A stretch of DNA of 64,000 nucleotides, taken from assembly GCF_027579695.1 (NCBI RefSeq), contig NC_083590.1:16664656-16728655 (forward strand), read 5' to 3'. The stretch comes from Neoarius graeffei (Eukaryota > Chordata > Actinopteri > Siluriformes > Ariidae). Shown here one piece after another: positions 22,318 to 32,241 of the stretch; the first letter of the stretch is position 1, and each line of letters begins with the position of its first letter. The notes under the pieces are model-generated. The model saw nothing but the letters and a program-made list of their open reading frames with translations, did not search any database and had not been told where the DNA came from. The translations under genes and the position numbers were made by a program.

Positions 22318-25300
22318 ATGGTGCCCCCCGTGGCGAATGTGTTTGCGACGCGCTCCCGACACCGATTGTATTTATTGTTTATTTTAGTAATTTTGATTGT
22401 GACAAATGCTCAGTGCTTGTACACTAGGATCACCTATAGCAAAGACACACTTCTGGACATTGGTAAAATTCACCACGGGCCCAATCCAGTCCTTCTGGAC
22501 TGTAGCTTTCTTCTCATCACTGACAGCGACCGAAGCTACACTGACACCATCCGGCAGGCCGCATCATCACCAGACTCGAGTAGGCGAAACGGCCGACGAT
22601 CCACGCACCCAAAATGGAGGCGCGGTAAGAGATGCGGGCTACATGCTAGGCTAAAGGCTAGAGCTACAAGACCACCACTACCTCGCCTTCTGCTAGCTAA
22701 CGTTCGCTCGCTCGAGAACAAGATGGATGAGCTGAGAACCAGGATAACAGCTCAACGTGAGATCAGAGAGTGTTGTGCCCTGATTTTTACAGAAACCTGG
22801 ACTACTGCAAGCCTGCCATACCCGGCCATTGAACTACAGACCCACTCCATGCACCGTGGAGACCGCACATCTGCTTCCGGTAAAAACAAAGGTGGCGGTG
22901 TGTGTGTTTATGTTAACAACAGATGGTGTACAGATGTACAGGTGGTTGAAAAACACTGTTGTGCGGACATTGAAGTGCTGATGGTGAAGTGCAGTCCCTT
23001 TTATCTACCGAGGGAGTTCAGTGCTGTGTTTATGCTGGCTGTTTACATCCCGCCGTGGGCCGACCGCACTACAGCGCTAGGACTACTACACGACATCATC
23101 GGCAAATACGGGACCACACACCCAGATGCTGTGTTCATCGTGGCTGGGGATTTTAATCATTGCAGCCTCAGGACTGTGCTACCAAAGTACCATCAACATT
23201 TGAGCTTTCCGACAAGGTACAATAACATCCTGGATCATGTCTACAGCAATGTTAGAAATGGCTACAAGGCTGTGCCCTGCCCCCACTTTGGACAGTCTGA
23301 CCACATCTCTGTGTTCCTCTACCCAGCTTACAAGGCCCTTCTCAAACAAGCCCCCCCAGTGAGTAAAACTGTTAAAGTCTGGAATGAAGAGACTGATCTG
23401 GTGCTCCAGGACTGCTTCAGTTCTACAAACTGGGATGTGTTTAAGACTGCTGCTTTGAGAGAAGACTGTTCTGTGGATTTAGAGGAATATGCATCTGTGG
23501 TCACCAGCAGTGTTGCCAGATACTGCTGACGTTTTCCAGCCCAAAGCATGTTCAAATCCGCCAAAATGCACTTAAAACCGCCCAATCTGGCAACACTGGT
23601 CACCAGCTACATCAGTACATGTATTAATGACATTGTCCCCACCAAGTGCTGCAAAATATATCCTAACCAAAAACCTTGGATTAACAGTGAAGTACACTCC
23701 ATGCTACATGCACGCTCCACCGCTTTTGCCTCTGGCGATGCAGATGGATATAAAAAGGCCAGATATGACCTACGCAGATCCATCAGGGAAGCCAAGAGGC
23801 AGTACAGACTGAAGCTGGAAGGTTATTACAACACCTCAGACTCCAGATGCATGTGGCAGGGCCTGCAACACATCACCAATTTCCAGCAGAAGAACAGCAG
23901 GGTCACAGCCAACCACAACACATCACCAGATGAGCTGAACGAGTTCTATGCTCGCTTCGACACCCTCAACACCAACCAACACAGAGGGATTCTACCAACA
24001 GAGCCAGCACAGAGCTCTTCACCTATTGTGACCATCACCGAGGTGAGCAAGGTCTTCAGGAGGACTAACCCCCGAAAGGCAGCCGGCCCTGACAACATCC
24101 CCGGCCGTGCTTTGAGGGCCTGCTCCACACAGTTAGCAGAGGTCTTCACAGACATTTTCAACCTGTCCCTCTCCATGTCTTCTGTGCCCACATGCTTCAA
24201 GACCACCACCATAGTGCCCCTCCCAAAGAAAAACAATATAACATGCCTGAATGACTATCGACCAATTGCACTCACTTCAGTTGTAATGAAGTGTTTTGAG
24301 AGGATAGTCATGTCATACATCAAAAAGGACATACCAGACACAATAGACCCCCTTCAATTCGCACATCGTCAGAACCGTTCAACTGATGATGCCGTCAATG
24401 CAGCCATCCACACAGCCTTGTCACACCTGGAACACAGGGACACCTATGTTCGAATGCTGTTTGTGGACTACAGTTCAGCCTTCAACACCGTCATCCCCAG
24501 CAGACTGACTGAGAAGCTCTCCACCCTTGGACTGACATCCTCCCTCTGCTGCTGGGTTCTGGACTTTCTCACAAACAGACCCCAGGCTGTCAGAGTCAGT
24601 ACAAGAACATCCAGCACCAAGACAGTGAGCACAGGGACCTCCCAAGGCTGTGTGCTCAGTCCACTCCTGTACACCCTCTTCACCTACGACTGCACCCCCA
24701 CCCAGAGCAACACTTCCATCATTAAGTTCGCTGACGACACCACTGTCATTGGGCTGATCACCGGCGGAGATGAGAGCGCCTACAGGGAGGAGGTGGCTCA
24801 GCTGGTCTCCTGGTGCCAGGAAAATAACCTCTCCTTGAATGCTGAGAAGACCAAGGAGATGATTATTGACCCGAGGAAGAGGAGGAGAGACCAGCACGCC
24901 TCGCTGCACATCAACGGGACTCAGGTGGAGAGGGTGAAAACATTTAAATTCCTCAGAACTCGCATCAGTGAGGATCTCACCTGGTCACACAACACACAGC
25001 AGACCATCAAGAAGGCTCAACAGAGACTCTTCTTCCTGAGGAAGCTGAGGAAATTTGGACTGTCCACCAAACTCCTCAGCAACTTCTACAGGTGCACATT
25101 GGAGAGTGTCCTGACAAATTCCATCACTGTGTGGTACGGGAACTGCACAACTCAGGAGAGAAAGGCTCTCCAGCGTGTCATTAAAATGGCACAGTTCATC
25201 TGTGGAGCTGTCCTCCCCCCACTACAGGACATTTACAACACCCGGGTCACAAAAAGGGCACAGAGCATCATCAGGGACCAAACACACCCACAACACAGAC

Positions 25301-25377
25301 TATTCACGCTCCTACCATCTGGCAGACGCTACAGGAGTATGAAAGCAAGGACTACTAGACTGACAAACAGTTTTTAA
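22318..25377 (+). pseudogene. LINE ORF2: AP endonuclease and reverse transcriptase, split by a MITE
   Basis: The ATG at 22318 opens a frame that reaches 23529 and continues in the same frame from 23548 to 25377. The intervening stop lies in the inserted MITE. Endonuclease motifs in order: L-L-L-A-N-V-R-S-L-E-N-K, I-F-T-E-T-W, V-A-G-D-F-N-H, Q-S-D-H. RT motifs: D-Y-R-P-I-A-L-T-S, L-F-V-D-Y-S-S-A-F-N-T (motif A), S-Q-G-C-V-L-S-P-L-L-Y (motif B), F-A-D-D-T-T (motif C). C-terminus has the L-P-S-G-R-R-Y-R ending usual for the clade. An N-terminal hydrophobic stretch follows the start. Without the MITE the product would be about 990 residues, full length for the clade. Confidence 0.9.
23508..23598. 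mobile_element. 91-bp hAT-type MITE in the LINE ORF
   Basis: Ends CAGTGTTGCCAGAT and ATCTGGCAACACTG are perfect 14-base inverted repeats, and GTCACCAG is duplicated on both sides (23500-23507, 23599-23606). The 8-bp duplication and CAGTG ends point to hAT. Insert plus duplication is 99 bases, a multiple of three, so only an internal TGA (23527-23529) breaks the LINE frame. Confidence 0.95.
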
Positions 25378-25613
25378 CCCCAGGCCATCAGGCTTTTGAA
25401 CCATGGATTTTAATCACCATCTACCTCTATATTTCCATCAGGCTTTGAGCCACGGATTATATTAGCAATTTTGCACAAGACATTGCACAGTATATCTACC
25501 TCTATGTTTGCACATTTTTTGTTTGCCTCTCCTTTTTTTTGTAAATGTTTTCTTCATTTTTCACTCTACCTTTATATTTTGCATTCCATATGCACTTTAT
25601 ATTTTTATATTTC

Positions 25614-25620
<7 letters not shown>

Positions 25621-25670
<50 letters not shown>

Positions 25671-25675
25671 TTTTT
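25621..25675. repeat. (AT)n then (T)n microsatellite
   Basis: About 21 AT units followed by a run of T, in the LINE 3' UTR. The reading frames full of Ile and Tyr here are artefacts of this repeat. Confidence 0.95.
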
Positions 25676-26581
25676 CTTTTATTTTCGTAAGCGTAGTTTG
25701 GTCAGGCAGTTGCAAAATAAGAATTTAATTACCCAATAATAAACCGTTGTGTCTGTTATTGTGTATATGACAAATAAAATCTTGAATCTTGAATGCTTGC
25801 TGTGGCCGAGGAGGTGTGTCCCGACAAGAAGGATGCACTCAACGCGGTGAATCTCATGACCAGGCGAACCGAAGATTTGGGGGACAACGTGTATGACCAG
25901 CTGAATGAGAAAGCGTCAGAATTCGAGTTTTTTGCTTTGGCCATGGATGAGAGCAATGACGTGCAGGACACAGCACAACTGCTGTGATCTATTGATCTAT
26001 TGCTCATATATTATTATAATTTCACTGTTTTTTTCAAATGTATTTATTTTATAGGCCTATTTATTTGACCTTTATTAAGTGCTGCACACAATTATTAATA
26101 ATATTATTAATAATATCAACAGGCCTACCTACAATTTATAATTTTCCACTCACCTTTGACAGTGTCAATCACCTCAACTAGGCAGATGTTTCTTACCTTG
26201 ACAGCTTTGATGTTATTTTTATTAGAAAATAAATAAATGGAATATCTGTGGTATTTCAAATTAAAACAAAGCGTGAAGACTCAATTACTACTTTTGCAAA
26301 CCACTAATAAAGATAAACAAATATGTGCCAGGAATCAAGTGTTGATATAGTAGTGTGGATATAGTAGTGGGGATGGCTGTGCCAGGCTAGTAATCTCTAC
26401 TATACAATGAGGCCTGCTGGTGGTCATATTTGTCTGGGTCATACAATTCTGTTATATAGCTGACCCGACCCTGGCCCCCGTCACAGTCAGGAACGGCAGT
26501 GTGGGTCCCCAGAGAAAATAGTTTGGTGACCCCTGCTGTACAGGATAAGCAGCTACAGATAATGGATGGATGTAAAACATG

Positions 26582-26789
26582 TATGTACTCGTATCCCATG
26601 TGTCAGTGATGACGTGCACAGCAGAAAACTGAAATCCGAACTGTGAATTACTGTTACAGCATTTCAGTGTATTGTCGACTCGGAGTTTGTACTTTTGTCA
26701 TTTATGAAAATGAAATGGTGCAGTGAAAGATTTGAGGACCTGTTTGATAATTTGTGTGAGTTTATTATGTATTATTTTATTTCCTTCAG
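26582..26789 (+). other. Upstream intron of the long LRR exon type
   Basis: Landmarks TGTGTCAGTGATGACGTG and TGGTGCAGTGAAAGATTTG recur at 51895-52056. The site GAGGACCTGTTTGATA at about 26741-26756 is the unoccupied counterpart of the hAT insertion at 52065. Confidence 0.85.
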
Positions 26790-26984
26790 GATCAGTTGTG
26801 ATACAATTAAAGGGAGAAGCGCTGAAGCTCTGGTCTCAGTGCTCAACTCAGAAACCTCCAGTCTGAGAGAACTGCATCTGACTGTGAAGACACTGGATCT
26901 GACTGGGAATAAACTAGAAGACTCAGGAGTGAAGCGTCTCTGTGCTGTACTGGAGAATCCTCACTGTAAAGTGGAGACACTGAG
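26790..26984 (+). CDS. LRR exon 3, long type (195 bp)
   Basis: Acceptor TTTCCTTCAG, donor GTAAGA, 65 codons, same phase as the 174-base exons. The first repeat is divergent: [18 protein letters not shown], then [11 protein letters not shown], before a shared end [17 protein letters not shown]. The extra seven codons lie between the two LxxLxL strands. Followed by a class A intron that lacks the V-SINE, the unfilled state of that site. Confidence 0.85.
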
Positions 26985-27448
26985 GTAAGATCATCTCTCT
27001 GAGAGTCACAATAACTCACTAAAGCAGCAGTTAATAGTTGTATACAGTGGTGTTTATCAATTAAAATTTTCTGTAAAAGTAAAACATGCAGTAACAAATA
27101 TATTAGTCATGAAGTGATCATTTCTCCTCAGAATCACTTTTACTTTAAAGAAATAATTGTCTTTACAGTTAAATATGTTCGCATTAAAAATCCAGTCAAG
27201 CAGAGATAAATTCTACAAAACCTGACTCTTCACTTAAACCTTTAAATTATTGACTTTTTGCTGAATCACTTGCACCTCGAGTAAACTTAATGTCAGTAAC
27301 AGTGGTAATGTTTGAGTCATTATTAATAATAGCTTGTGATTGGTGAAGAGAATAGAGACAGTCCAACATGAGAGACATCATCTTCACAAGCACTATTACA
27401 CCAAGATGAAAATCTGTTGATGAAGTGTGTGTCATTGTGTCTCTGCAG
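26985..27448 (+). other. Class A intron (no SINE) and class U2 intron
   Basis: Class A starts GTAAGATCATCTCTCTGAG then ACAATAACTCACTAAAGC. U2 carries TTGACTTTTTGCTGAATCA and GAGTAAACTTAATGTCAG, and ends in the CTGCAG acceptor. Confidence 0.8.
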
Positions 27449-27622
27449 GTTGTGGTATTGTGGTGTCTCAGATGAAGGCTGTGCTGCTCTGAGTTCAGCT
27501 CTGAGATCAAACCCCTCACACCTGAGAGAACTGGAGCTGAATAATAATAATCTGGGAGACTCAGGAGTGAAGCGTCTCTGTGCTGGACTGGAGAATCCTC
27601 ACTGTAAGGTGGAGACACTGGG
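27449..27622 (+). CDS. LRR exon 4
   Basis: A 174-base exon. Distinguishing residues: L-W-Y-C, L-R-E-L-E-L-N-N-N-N, C-A-G-L-E-N and V-E-T-L-G at the end. The last codon therefore becomes Gly-type (GG before the donor) instead of Arg-type. U2 intron before, class A intron with V-SINE after. Confidence 0.85.
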
Positions 27623-27726
27623 GTAAGATCATTTCTCTGAGAGTCACAATAACTCACTAAAGCAGCAGTTAATAGTTGTATACAGTGTTGTTTATCAATT
27701 AAAATTTTCTGTAAAAGTAAAACATG

Positions 27727-29054
27727 TGGGCGGCACGGTGGTGTAGTGTTTAGCACTGTCGCCTCACAGCAAGAAGGTTCTGGGTTCGAACGCAGCGGCT
27801 GACGAGGGCCTTTCTTTGTGAAGTTTGCATGTTCTCCCCGTGTCTGTGTGGGTTTCCTCCAGGTGTTCCGGTTTCCCCCACAGTCCAAAGACATGCAGGT
27901 TAGGTTAACTGGTGACTCTAAATCAGGGGTGGACAATTATTTTTTCCATGGGGCCATGAGAAACAAAAAATTTTGCGGAGGGCCGGACCAAAAGGCTGAA
28001 CTAAATTCTGCATAATATTAATTGTATTTCTTTATATAAAGCGGTAAATAACATTGTTTTTACAAGCTGCTAAGACTGGTAAGAGTATGGAAAAAACGAG
28101 GTTGCCTTACAAAAAATGCCATTTATTCAATCAAATTTCCCAAAACAATGGTGAACAAAATGTGAACATTTGTACCATTTTTCTTTCAGTCACATTCACC
28201 CCAAAACACAATAAAGACATCACAACATTGTCTTTCTACTCTAAATATCAAGCAAGATACATCATATTATAATAATGATGCCCATATTTGTAGTTTAATC
28301 ACCTCATTTGGTGTTTTTCACCAGAGATCGGCTCCGGCGCCTGCTGGTGACGTCACACTATGTGATTGGCTGGACCGTTTGAAGGATGACGTCCAAGTTT
28401 GTGGTTGGTCTGGACAAATTACGGAAGTAGTTATCGCGGGATTAGGTTTCGTGGGATTTCATGTCATGTTCATGTCGCGCGCATAGCGTTTTGTTGAACA
28501 CAACTTCAAAATAAAAGCAATGCACATTCAGTCCATGCATGAGGTAAAAGCAGAAAATACGTTTATTTTGTAATTTCGAAGTAACCTTACGCGGGCCGGT
28601 CAGAATGAACCAAAGGGCCGGATGCGGCCCGCGGGCCGGAAAATGCCCAGGTCTGCTCTAAATTGACCGTAGGTGTGAATGTGAGTGTGAATGGTTGTCT
28701 GTGTCTATGTGTCAGCCCTGTGATGACCTGGCGACTTGTCCAGGGTGTACCCCGCCTTTCGCCTGTTGTCAGCTGGGATAGGCTCCAGCTTGCCTGCGAC
28801 CCTGTAGAACAGGATAAAGCGGCTAGAGAGAATGAGATGAGATCCCCACAGTCCAAAGACATGCAGGTTTGGATGGTTCTAAATTGACCGTAGGTGTGAA
28901 TGTGAGTGTGAAGGGTTGTTTGTGTCTGTCAGTCCTGTGGTGACCTGGTGAATTGTCCAGGGTGTACCCCGCCTTTCGCCCGTAGTCAGCTGGGATAGGA
29001 TCCAGCTTCCATGTGACCCTGTACAGGATAAGCGACTACAGATGATGGATGGAT
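27727..29054 (+). mobile_element. Mosaic V-SINE locus with nested hAT
   Basis: Four pieces: an old-type SINE head and core (27727-27923); a hAT (27924-28655); a young-type SINE tail with GTCTATGTGTCAGCCC and a GAGATGAGAT end (28656-28845); then a second, old-type SINE 3' part beginning at CCCCACAGTCCAAAGAC (28846-29054). The equivalent locus after exon 6 has only one tail. A GTAAAACATG/GTAAAGCATG duplication flanks the whole. Confidence 0.8.
27924..28655. mobile_element. Non-autonomous hAT (732 bp)
   Basis: Left end CAGGGGTGGACAATTA, right end TGCCCAGGTCTG, with CTCTAAAT duplicated on both sides (27916-27923, 28656-28663). Subterminal GGGCCGGA and GCGGCCCGCGGGCC motifs. No transposase. The same element at the same SINE position is found at 47053-47784, so it was copied by segmental duplication. 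Confidence 0.9.
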
Positions 29055-29427
29055 GTAAAGCATGCAGAACAAATATATTACTCATGAATTGATCATTTCT
29101 CCTCAGAATCACTTTTACTTTAAAGAAATAATTAAGTGTCTTTACAATTAAATATGTTCGCATTAAAAATCCAGTCAAGCAGAGATAAATTCTACAAAAC
29201 CTGACTCTTCACTTAAACCTTTAAATTATTGACTTTTTGCTGAATCATTTGCACCTCGAGTAAACTTAATGTCAGTAACAGTGGTAATGTTTGAGTCATT
29301 ATTAATAATAGCTTGTGATTGGTGAAGAGAATAGAGACAGTCCAACATGAGAGACATCATCTTCACAACCACTATTACACCAAGATGAAAATCTGTTGAT
29401 GAAGTGTGTGTCATTGTGTCTCTGCAG
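29055..29427 (+). other. Rest of class A intron and class U2 intron
   Basis: Starts with the GTAAAGCATG duplication of the SINE and runs through the U2 landmarks to the acceptor of exon 5. No other feature. Confidence 0.75.
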
Positions 29428-29601
29428 GTTGTGTGGTTGTGGTGTCTCAGATGAAGGCTGTGCTGCTCTGAGTTCAGCTCTGAGATCAAACCCCGCACAC
29501 CTGAGACAACTGGATCTGTCGAAGAATAATCTGGGAAACTCAGGAGTGAAGCGTCTCTGTGCTGTACTGGAGAATCCTCACTGTAAACTGGAGACACTGG
29601 G
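29428..29601 (+). CDS. LRR exon 5
   Basis: A 174-base exon. Distinguishing residues: L-C-G-C, N-P-A-H (Ala for Ser), L-R-Q-L-D-L-S-K-N-N, L-G-N-S-G-V (Asn for Asp), Gly-type last codon. U2 intron before, class B after. Nearly identical to exon 7 at 48511, which fits the duplication of the 27-30 kb and 46-49 kb segments. Confidence 0.85.
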
Positions 29602-30142
29602 GTAAGATCATCTCTCTGAGAGTCACATGACCTGCTCCTCAGTAAGACACATTCTCTAATAGTGAGACTGAAGCAGAGGTTTTAGGTTCATCATCAATGT
29701 CCTGAGGAGGAAGATTGTTTCTTTCACTGCACACTGATGATTTGTCACAGAGTCTTTGGGTCAGATGGACGTATGTGAGAAGCTGCAGCACAAAACGGGA
29801 CTTGATCCGACTGTAATGTGTCTGAAATCACTGTGAAATTTACTACAACACTGTAACTAATCACACAAACTGCACCTGAGACACAAACTAACTGCCCTCT
29901 GTGTGAGCTGCAGGGTTTAAAGCAGCAGTGACATGGTGGGGTGGAAATGATCTCAGGAATATACACGGGGGGGGGGGGATTTGTGGGTAATTCTATGGAT
30001 CTGTGTTGCCTGCTGGAACAGAAGATCAGGGAGGATTGGGAATTGAGCAGCAGTCGTTTGTTTTCACCTGATGCCAAAACTTTTAGCGTCATAGCAACCA
30101 TCGCAAACATGCGAACCAAAAAACCCAGAAACTCCTCCTTAC
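29602..30142 (+). other. Class B intron
   Basis: Same sequence as 16896-17425, including the GGGGGGGATTTGTGGG segment at about 29970. It leads directly into the second copy of the orphan minus-strand exon. Confidence 0.8.
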
Positions 30143-30484
30143 CCGGGCAACAACGATAGAGGATTTATCTTGTAGTGTCCTGGGGGCGTATTACAGAAAA
30201 AATCCTAACCGCTCGTCCTAACTTAAGATAGGAACTCAAAGATAGGAAAAATCCTAACTTCCTATTACAGAAACAATTCCTAAGTTGCTGGTTGTTTCCT
30301 ATCTTATCTTTGGCCTCCTATCATATCTTAAGTTAGGAAATCCTAACTGTTCTGTCAGAGTGATTTTTTTCGATTGGTCGTGTCTGTTTCTGCCACTTCG
30401 AATGTGCAGGAGATAATTACTTTGTAACGACCTAAACCGTTATAGGTGAAATGACCTAGAAAGTCTTCAGAAAAGCTGACAAAA

Positions 30485-30660
30485 ATGACAGAAAAGAAGC
30501 GGAGGGCATTTAATTTTGCGCACGACGAGCTGGAGGCTTTAGTTGTGGCGGTGGACGAGAGGAAGTCAACCTTGTTTGGGAAATTTTTGGCGAGTTTAAC
30601 ATCCCAAGTAAAGGAAAAAAGTGGCAGGAGGTTGCCGAAATAGTGTCAGCGGTCAGGAGT
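30485..30660 (+). pseudogene. Myb/SANT-like protein start of a Harbinger element
   Basis: The ATG at 30485 reads M-T-E-K-K-R-R-A-F-N-F, then L-E-A-L-V-V-A-V-D-E and T-L-F-G-K-F. A one-base shift in the A-run near 30620 changes the frame to K-K-W-Q-E-V-A-E-I-V-S-A-V. The L-F-G-K-F...W-Q-E-V-A-x-x-V pattern is typical of the Myb/SANT or MADF-like DNA-binding partner of Harbinger transposases. Truncated after about 55 residues. Confidence 0.65.
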
Positions 30661-30828
30661 GTACTCCTCCACCAAATTCAAAATTAAATGTCTTGGCAGG
30701 CGATAAAAAGACATCAAAACACGATCCGAAAAATTCAACATGTCATTATGTGGTCTCAGTAGCCTTTCAACCATTAAATTTATTTTCTCTTCATCCTCAT
30801 ACAGACCTACTAGCAGTGCTGCTGCCAT
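30646..30828 (-). pseudogene. HARBI1-like transposase N-terminal fragment
   Basis: The minus-strand frame reads M-A-A-A-L-L-V-G-L, E-D-E, then L-M-S-F-Y-R-L-P-R-H-L-I-L-N-L-V-E-E-Y-T-P-D-R. The F-Y-R-L-P-R-x-x-I-x-x-L-V pattern is the N-terminal region of PIF/Harbinger transposases. The catalytic part is deleted. Confidence 0.7.
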
Positions 30829-31286
30829 TTTTTCAGTTACTGACAGTTGAAAATTTGAATTTTAGGACAGAGTGTATGGCCTTGTAACTTTGGCATCCTT
30901 ACTTAAGATATTCCTAACTTAGGATGGTTCTGTAATGGCTAAATTCCTATCTTAAGATAAGATAGGATTTCTTCTTAAGTTAAGTTAGGAAACCTCCTTC
31001 TGTAATACCAAAACTCCTAAATGCCTTCCTAACTTAAGATAAGATAGGATGTTACACTTAGGAAGTTTCTGTAATGTGGCCCCACTGATCCCCAGATCTT
31101 TAATCCAGACACATATAAAAAGTTGTTCTCCTCCATGTTCTCCCAGGTTTTAATCTGTGTGTCCGTGTAGAACGATGTCTGCAGGACCAGGTAGTTTGAG
31201 ACGTCAGGGAACTCAACGGATGGATAATTTTCCACCTCATAATGAATGAATAACTTTATTTAAACACAATAAGTTGATCAGTAGAG

Positions 31287-31587
31287 TACGGAGCCGTAGA
31301 GGGGACATGGTGAATAAAAAAATAACAAAGCGTGGGAACGACTTATAAGGCGTGTGCACGAGATATTAATGCGCGCGCACGAGTTATAACCCGTGCGCAC
31401 GCCGTAGAGGGGACATGGTGAATAAAAAAAATAACAAAGCGTGGGAACGACTTATAAGGCGTGTGCACGAGATATTAATGCGCACGCACGAGTTATAACC
31501 CGTGCGCACGCTTTGCGTTAAGGCGTGCGCTCGGGTAGTTAAAAGTGAGGGGACGAGTTAACAAATCGTTCCCTCGCTTTCACTTTC
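31287..31587 (+). repeat. Left terminal inverted repeat with tandem subrepeats
   Basis: About 300 bases whose reverse complement recurs at about 41475-41791 and 44850-45009. It contains two tandem units of about 112 bases (31293-31402 and 31403-31511). Each has CGTAGAGGGGACATGG, GTGGGAACGACTTATAAG and GTGCACGAGATATTAATG, followed by CCCGTGCGCACG palindromes. These CGTGCGCACG motifs are likely transposase-binding sites. The repeat also lies next to the 5' end of the HECT gene and may hold its promoter. Confidence 0.85.
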
Positions 31588-32241
31588 CATGGTGTGGAAC
31601 TGGGAATGACATGCGCAATGCAAACGTGCGCAACGAAACCTGCAGAAGGAAGGAGCACATCCACCACGGAACTCTTCTTCCACAACAGAACGGTAATTAA
31701 ATTATGCATTTTTTCATACTTAACATACATTGAGCTATCATACTCATTTTGCATTGAAGGTAGGCCTACTGTTAAACCAAGAGTGCCATCTGTGATGTTA
31801 AATCTCCATGCTAGCTGCTGCAGGCTGCACGGCAACCATCCTGATAGCTTTCATCATGACACAGACGAGTCTAGCCATCATTTTTATTTCTAATTTGTAT
31901 CTAGAATGTCGATTGAACATGTAGGTGTCATCCTTTAGTTATGAATTTGTGCTGAATTGTGCCGTAGATTTCATAATTTGTGCTGGTTTCAATTTTGAGA
32001 TATTTTAAGTTATAGATCATGAGCTTTGCTGAGCCTTGCACCCCAAATTATCTTGCTCCAAATCTAACTAAAATGATCTCATCTTTAGTGCTGGCTGTGC
32101 TCTAATTTGTGCCGTTGAAATTATCAATTGTGCTATATAGGCTTTTGTAGCCTATATAATTATTTATAATACATTTATATAGTTAAAAAATGATAAAAAT
32201 GGTTAAACTTGGTTTGTAACTTGTTTCTCTTCTTTAGGGGC
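31588..32241 (+). other. 5' region of the HECT gene
   Basis: A possible non-coding first exon ends at about 31692 (AACAGAACG before GTAATT). The intron would run to the TTCTCTTCTTTAG acceptor at 32237, four bases before the ATG. Otherwise AT-rich, nothing else recognised. Confidence 0.45.

Larger units (their letters stand above)
22300..25792 (+). mobile_element. CR1/L2/Rex1-group LINE with almost intact ORF
   Basis: Flanked by ATGCTT on both sides (22294-22299, 25793-25798). It has a short leader, one long endonuclease-RT ORF, a 3' UTR with an AT microsatellite, and a tail AATAAAATCTTGAATCTTGA-like ending, in line with the short tandem 3' tails of this LINE group. No poly(A). The only serious ORF break is a 91-bp insertion. 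Confidence 0.85.
21925..25987 (+). pseudogene. hAT transposase N-terminus, interrupted by a LINE
   Basis: Pieces 21925-22299 and 25793-25987. The first reads MASSQRKADREC, a BED-like zinc finger C-L-V-C-K-E...H-N-L-R-R-H-Y-E-T-R-H, then the A-S-Y-K-V-A-H-L-L-A and G-D-F-V-K block. The second resumes A-V-A-E-E-V-C-P-D-K-K and F-F-A-L-A-M-D-E-S-N-D-V, the first catalytic Asp of hAT transposases. This matches GTF2IRD2/EPM2AIP1/SCAND3-type hAT-Charlie proteins. The frame is continuous if the LINE and one ATGCTT duplication are removed, up to the stop after D-T-A-Q-L-L. Confidence 0.85.
21607..26535 (+). mobile_element. hAT (Charlie/GTF2IRD2-like) element with nested LINE
   Basis: Left end CAGGGGTTATCAAACTA and right end TAGTTTGGTGACCCCTG (read inward these match), with an 8-bp duplication CTGTACAT/CTGTACAG. 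A transposase ORF starts at 21925, and a LINE (22300-25792) is inserted in it. The hAT was internally deleted after about 25987, because the DDE core and dimerisation region are absent. Confidence 0.9.
21268..26571 (+). mobile_element. V-SINE (DANA/HE1-like), split by a hAT insertion
   Basis: Left part 21268-21606, right part 26536-26571. The head has a tRNA-like A-box region (GTGGTGTAGTG) and B-box (GGTTCTGGGTTTAAAC, degraded). The V-SINE core is GGAGTTTGCATGT...CCCACAGTCCAAAGACATGC. The GTAAAACATG duplication flanks the whole SINE (left copy ends 21267, right copy 26572-26581). The same SINE sits at the same intron position after LRR exons 4, 6 and 10, so it predates those duplications. Confidence 0.85.
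30182..31084. mobile_element. Harbinger/ISL2EU-like non-autonomous element (903 bp)
   Basis: Left end GGGGGCGTATTACAGAAA, right end TTTCTGTAATGTGGCCCC. Subterminal regions have many AACTTAAGATAGGA-type repeats in both orientations. Copy 1 of the host sequence at about 17459-17466 is unoccupied (GTGTCCTGATCC), which shows the boundary and a CT duplication (30180-30181, 31085-31086). Inside are two coding remnants in opposite directions, as usual for Harbinger elements (DNA-binding protein plus transposase). Confidence 0.8.
30143..31235 (-). pseudogene. Orphan exon of the YqaJ/SWIM-type family (copy 2), split by a Harbinger-like element
   Basis: Pieces 31087-31235 and 30143-30181 together give the same 188-base exon as copy 1. 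It starts V-E-N-Y-P-S-V-E-F-P-D-V after an ATGAG acceptor and ends at a GTAAGG donor, which is intact here. The 905-base insert lies in the middle. Family assignment has the same uncertainty as copy 1. Confidence 0.5.

Noticed and set aside
25471..25739. Tyr/Ile-rich ORFs
   Set aside because: Produced by an (AT)n microsatellite in the LINE 3' UTR.
27818..28272. ORFs spanning the SINE/hAT junction (also at 46947-47401)
   Set aside because: They cross a hAT insertion boundary and exist twice only because the segment was duplicated.
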